This document shows, in pieces, positions 61,141-64,000 of a DNA stretch of 64,000 nt. Below the pieces are notes generated by a model. That model was not told the DNA's origin, ran no database searches, and worked only from the letters and a program-made list of their open reading frames with translations. The DNA comes from Halobacteriales archaeon QH_7_66_36 (lineage in GTDB: Archaea > Halobacteriota > Halobacteria > Halobacteriales > Haloarculaceae). Both the position numbers and the translations under genes were made by a program. Where the stretch lies: positions 56,168-120,167 of the forward strand of contig PXQV01000015.1 of NCBI GenBank assembly GCA_003021175.1, given 5' to 3'. Position 1 is the first letter of the stretch; each line of letters begins with the position of its first letter.

Positions 61141-62343
61141 ATGGTCGCCACCGGGACGCTCCTCACGCTGGCCGTCGCCGGCCTCGCCTCGCTGTTCATG
61201 GCGTGGGCCATCGGCGCTGGCTCCTCCGGGTCGACCCCCTTCGCTCCTGCGGTCGGTGCCAACGCCATCAGCGTGATGCGGGCCGGCTTCGTCGTCGGCC
61301 TGCTCGGGCTCGCCGGCGCGTTCCTGCAGGGCGCGAACGTGACGGAGGCGGTCGGGACCGAACTCGTCGTCGGCGCGCCGCTCACGCCGGTGGCGGCCAT
61401 CGTCGGCCTGCTCACCGCGGCGGTGCTCGTCGCTATCGGCGTCTTCACGGGCTACCCCATCGCGACCGCGTTCACCGTCACCGGTGCCGTCGTCGGTGCC
61501 GGCCTCGCGCTCGGCCGCGGTCCCGCGTGGGCGAAGTACGCCGAGGTCGCGACGCTGTGGCTGCTCGTCCCGTTCGTCGGCGGCGGCATCGCCTTCGGCA
61601 CCGCGACGCTCCTCCGCGACGAGCGCGTCTCCGAGGCCGTCGCCGTGCCGGTGTTGGCCGCCTTCGTCGGCCTCCTGCTCGCCAACATCGAGTTCGTCCT
61701 GCTCGGGCCGGGCACGAGCGGCCGCGGGCTCGCGGCCGCGGTCGTCCGTGCGGTACTGGGCGAGTCGGCGACAGGGACGCCCGTCCTCGCCGGCAAGGTG
61801 GTAGTCACCGTCGGCTTCGCGGCGCTGCTCGCGGCGCTGCTCCGCGCCGACCTCCGGCGCGACGAGGACGCCGGCCAGCGACACTTTCTGCTCGCGCTCG
61901 GGGGACTGGTGGCCTTCTCCGCCGGCGGCTCACAGGTCGGCCTCGCGCTCGGCCCGCTGCTCCCGCTGTTGGGCGGCGACGTCTCGGTGCCCCTTCCCGC
62001 GCTGTTGTTCGTCGGCGGTCTCGGCCTGCTCGCCGGGTCGTGGACCGGCGCGCCCCGGATGATAAAGGCGCTCGCGCAGGACTACTCGAGTCTCGGGCCG
62101 CGCCGCTCGATTGCGGCGCTCATCCCATCCTTCGCCATCGCGCAGTCGGCCGTCTTCTTCGGTATCCCCGTCTCCTTCAACGAGATCATCGTCTCTGCGA
62201 TCATCGGGTCGGGCTACGCCGCCGGCGGGGCCGGCGTGTCGGGCCGCAAGATGGGCTACACCGTGCTCGCGTGGATCGGATCGTTGGCGCTCGCGCTCGG
62301 CATCAGCTACGGTGCGTTCGTCGGCGTGAGCGCGCTGCTGTAG
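61141..62343 (+). CDS. PiT-family inorganic anion permease
   Basis: A 400-residue protein with about eleven spans. The PiT repeats are present as PFAPAVGANAISVMRAGFVV and, in the second half, as an AGGSQVGLALGPLLPLLGG-like segment. The loop AQDYSSLGPRRSIAALIPSF and VFFGIPVSFNEIIVSAIIGS complete the family pattern. It differs from the PiT protein at 24497 in lacking the long acidic loop. Phosphate is the likely substrate; sulfate is possible. Confidence 0.92.
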   Translation: MVATGTLLTLAVAGLASLFMAWAIGAGSSGSTPFAPAVGANAISVMRAGFVVGLLGLAGAFLQGANVTEAVGTELVVGAPLTPVAAIVGLLTAAVLVAIGVFTGYPIATAFTVTGAVVGAGLALGRGPAWAKYAEVATLWLLVPFVGGGIAFGTATLLRDERVSEAVAVPVLAAFVGLLLANIEFVLLGPGTSGRGLAAAVVRAVLGESATGTPVLAGKVVVTVGFAALLAALLRADLRRDEDAGQRHFLLALGGLVAFSAGGSQVGLALGPLLPLLGGDVSVPLPALLFVGGLGLLAGSWTGAPRMIKALAQDYSSLGPRRSIAALIPSFAIAQSAVFFGIPVSFNEIIVSAIIGSGYAAGGAGVSGRKMGYTVLAWIGSLALALGISYGAFVGVSALL

Positions 62344-62355
62344 GGTCTCGCCCGG

Positions 62356-63720
62356 CTACTGGTCGCCTATCTCGACGGCCTCGCCGTCGGCCGTCTCCTC
62401 GACGCTTCGGTTCGTGACCCGAGCCTTCATGATCCGCGTGTTTTCCACGTTCTCGACCCGTATCTCGGCGTCGCCGTAGGAGATGGTTTCCCCTTCCTCG
62501 ACGAGCCGGCCGGCGCGGTTGAAGATGAAGCCGGCGAGCGTTTCGAACTCCTCCCCTTCCGGGAAGTCGACGCCGAGTTGCTCGTTCACCTCTTCGATGT
62601 TCACCTCGCCGCGGACGAGCGCGGTGTCGTCGTCGACGAACTCGACGGGCTCCTCCTCGCCGCCTTCGAGGATTTCGCCGACGATCTCCTCGGTGAGGTC
62701 TTCCATCGTCAGCAGTCCCTCCGTGGTGCCGAACTCGTCGATGACGATGACGAGCGGCATCCGGTTCTGGCGCATCTCCCGCAGCAGGTCGTCGACGTTC
62801 TTCGACTCGGGGACGTGAAGCGTCGGCTCGATGAGGTCTTCCAGTTCCAACTCCTCGTTTTCGCCGTAGTTGAGATCGCGGACGAGGTCGCGGATGTGGA
62901 CGACGCCGACGACGTTGTCGAGTTCGCCCTCGTACACGGGGAGGCGAGCGTGGCCCGACTGGATACAGGTCTCGATGGCCTCCGCGATATCGGTGTCCTT
63001 CGAGACGGCGGTCATGTCGAGACGCGGCGTCATCACCTCCTTCGCAATGGTGTTGTTGAACCGGAACACGCGCTGGACCATCTCGCGTTCGTCCTCCTCG
63101 ATGACGCCCTCTCGCTCGCCGGTTTCGATGATGTCGCGTATCTCTTGGCGGGTGACGTACGACGTTTCGATGGCGCTGCGGCCACCGGTCACCTTGTTGA
63201 CGATGCGGGTCAGATAATCGAAGAGGACGATGAGCGGCAACAGGACGTACTCGGCGAGCTTCAGCGGGCCGGCGACTCGAAGCGCCCACGATTCGGTGTT
63301 CTCGACGGCGTAGCTCTTGGGCGCGCTCTCGCCGAACAGCAGGACGAGCGCCGTGATGCCGAACGTGGCGGCGAACACCGCCTGTCCCTGCGTCAGGAAG
63401 ACGGCGAACAGCCCCGTCGCGATCGAGGACATCGCGATGTTGACGATATTGTTGCCGACGAGGATGGTGATGAGCAGCCGATGCGGGTCGTCGCGGAGTT
63501 CCTTCAGCGTCACCGCGCCCGTTCTCTCCTCCTCTGCGAGCGATTCGATGCGGTGGTTCGCCAGCGAGAACATCGCTATCTCCGAGGAGGAGAAGAACGC
63601 CGACAGCAGGATCAACAGTCCGATGACGGCTGCGCCGAGCGCGAGAAAGACCGCGTCGCTGACGGTCACGACGCCGAGATCGACCTGTCCGGCGGCGACC
63701 GCCCAAGTGGTCACACCCAT
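62356..63720 (-). CDS. CNNM/CorC-type transport or hemolysin-family protein
   Basis: A 454-residue protein. Residues 20-185 are a DUF21 transmembrane domain (FFSSSEIAMFSLANHRIESL, VGNNIVNIAMSS, GESAPKSYAVENTESWALRV). Residues 215-345 hold a CBS pair (TPRLDMTAVSKDTDI, LVIVIDEFGTTEGLLTMEDL). The end is a CorC/HlyC domain (GFIFNRAGRLVEEGETISYG). The family exports or senses Mg2+ or other divalent ions. A GGTTAAT box lies about 30 nt upstream, and element copy E begins 59 bp upstream of the ATG. Confidence 0.93.
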   Translation of the reverse strand: MGVTTWAVAAGQVDLGVVTVSDAVFLALGAAVIGLLILLSAFFSSSEIAMFSLANHRIESLAEEERTGAVTLKELRDDPHRLLITILVGNNIVNIAMSSIATGLFAVFLTQGQAVFAATFGITALVLLFGESAPKSYAVENTESWALRVAGPLKLAEYVLLPLIVLFDYLTRIVNKVTGGRSAIETSYVTRQEIRDIIETGEREGVIEEDEREMVQRVFRFNNTIAKEVMTPRLDMTAVSKDTDIAEAIETCIQSGHARLPVYEGELDNVVGVVHIRDLVRDLNYGENEELELEDLIEPTLHVPESKNVDDLLREMRQNRMPLVIVIDEFGTTEGLLTMEDLTEEIVGEILEGGEEEPVEFVDDDTALVRGEVNIEEVNEQLGVDFPEGEEFETLAGFIFNRAGRLVEEGETISYGDAEIRVENVENTRIMKARVTNRSVEETADGEAVEIGDQ

Positions 63721-63779
63721 GCTCAGACTGCTGATAGTTGCCGAGCGAAGGCATTAACCTTTGGCTCTGGACACGACGA

Positions 63780-64000
63780 CGGTGCTCAGATGAGGGAGCG
63801 TTGCTTGGCTGAGCAATCGCGGTGGATGGGACTGAAAGGAGCCGTTATCGGCGGCTCCGCCGCCGATTGCTCGGGAGAGTTCTGCTCTCCCGGTGGGCGC
63901 TCGATCCGGCCCCGGGGTTCGGAAGACGCGAGGCGACTGCGTCGCCTCGGCCCGCTCGCGCGGTGCAACCGCGCGAGGACACCCCAGCGAACGCAGTGAG
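63780..64000 (+). mobile_element. Dispersed element copy E (MITE-like), truncated by the window end
   Basis: The left end CGGTGCTCAGATGAG matches the other copies. The head then reads GGTGGATGGGACTGAAAGG, GGCGGCTCCGCCGCC hairpin, GGGAGAGTTCTGCTCTCCC hairpin and GGTGGGCGCTCGATCCGG, almost base for base as in copy B. The distal part resembles copy A (GCGCGGTGCAACCGCGCG). The right terminal repeat lies outside the window. Confidence 0.72.

Overview
The window is chromosomal DNA of a haloarchaeon (class Halobacteria). The coding sequence is GC-rich and the proteins are strongly acidic. Many genes have a TATA-like box about 27 nt upstream of an ATG or GTG, as expected for leaderless transcripts. 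Secreted proteins carry Tat signals or haloarchaeal lipoboxes. The gene content is typical of the group: AbrB-type PhaR, PhaEC, a 128-residue-type 2Fe-2S ferredoxin, a chlorite dismutase/ABM fusion, and archaeal RNase P RNA. I cannot name a genus from the sequence.

Layout. 1-170: a probable tRNA 3' end at the edge and a second copy of it. 196-4098: a polyhydroxyalkanoate (PHA) cluster, phaR-phaP-phaE-phaC, followed by a patatin-like hydrolase, all on the minus strand. 4180-10606: a Tat-exported propeller-like protein, membrane proteins, a DUF429 protein, an aldo/keto reductase, a TrpRS-like paralogue and a DUF6176-type protein. 11056-15810: sufS, thiD and a two-gene ABC exporter. 16349-20872: a DsbA/thioredoxin pair, a membrane histidine kinase and a prepilin-type peptidase. 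20877-23833: an AT-richer accessory patch with broken regulators and a three-gene set (HTH protein, acidic 74-aa protein, HExxH protein). 24004-28249: ferredoxin, a PiT permease, hisA, hisB, a zinc-finger protein and a glutaredoxin. 28339-31859: a ruined MFS gene, then the tetrapyrrole operon hemC-cobA-hemD. 31901-43063: a second propeller paralogue, ACT and YigZ proteins, nadE, tRNA-Gly(CCC), transport and metabolic genes. 43223-45184: the large heme-binding fusion protein. 45240-47731: an AT-rich island with an unknown protein and a PD-(D/E)xK-like nuclease. 47834-56654: an S2P protease, a CobT-like protein, small membrane proteins, GNAT and isochorismatase proteins, two tandem surface lipoproteins (the first broken) and nicotinate phosphoribosyltransferase. 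56673-57300: a pilin-like remnant and RNase P RNA. 57729-63720: a metzincin-like lipoprotein, an M29 aminopeptidase, a second PiT permease and a CNNM/CorC-type protein.

Five copies of a dispersed element of about 215-435 bp lie between genes at 15859, 35246, 36882, 40763 and 63780. It has short terminal inverted repeats and conserved internal stem-loops, and it encodes no transposase. Four of the five lie 49-77 bp upstream of a minus-strand gene. It looks like a MITE-type non-autonomous element, or possibly a structured-RNA repeat.

How the genes work together. PhaR, PhaP, PhaE and PhaC would control, coat and build PHA granules, and the adjacent patatin may depolymerise them. HemC, CobA and HemD make and divert uroporphyrinogen III, and the chlorite dismutase fusion may bind or finish heme. 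NadE, the nicotinate phosphoribosyltransferase and the isochorismatase-family hydrolase could all serve NAD turnover. Several genes are broken: 8170, 21175, 23458, 28339 and 52841 clearly, 46827 and 56673 probably. Most of the small lesions are losses of one or two bases, so read errors must be excluded before calling them biological.
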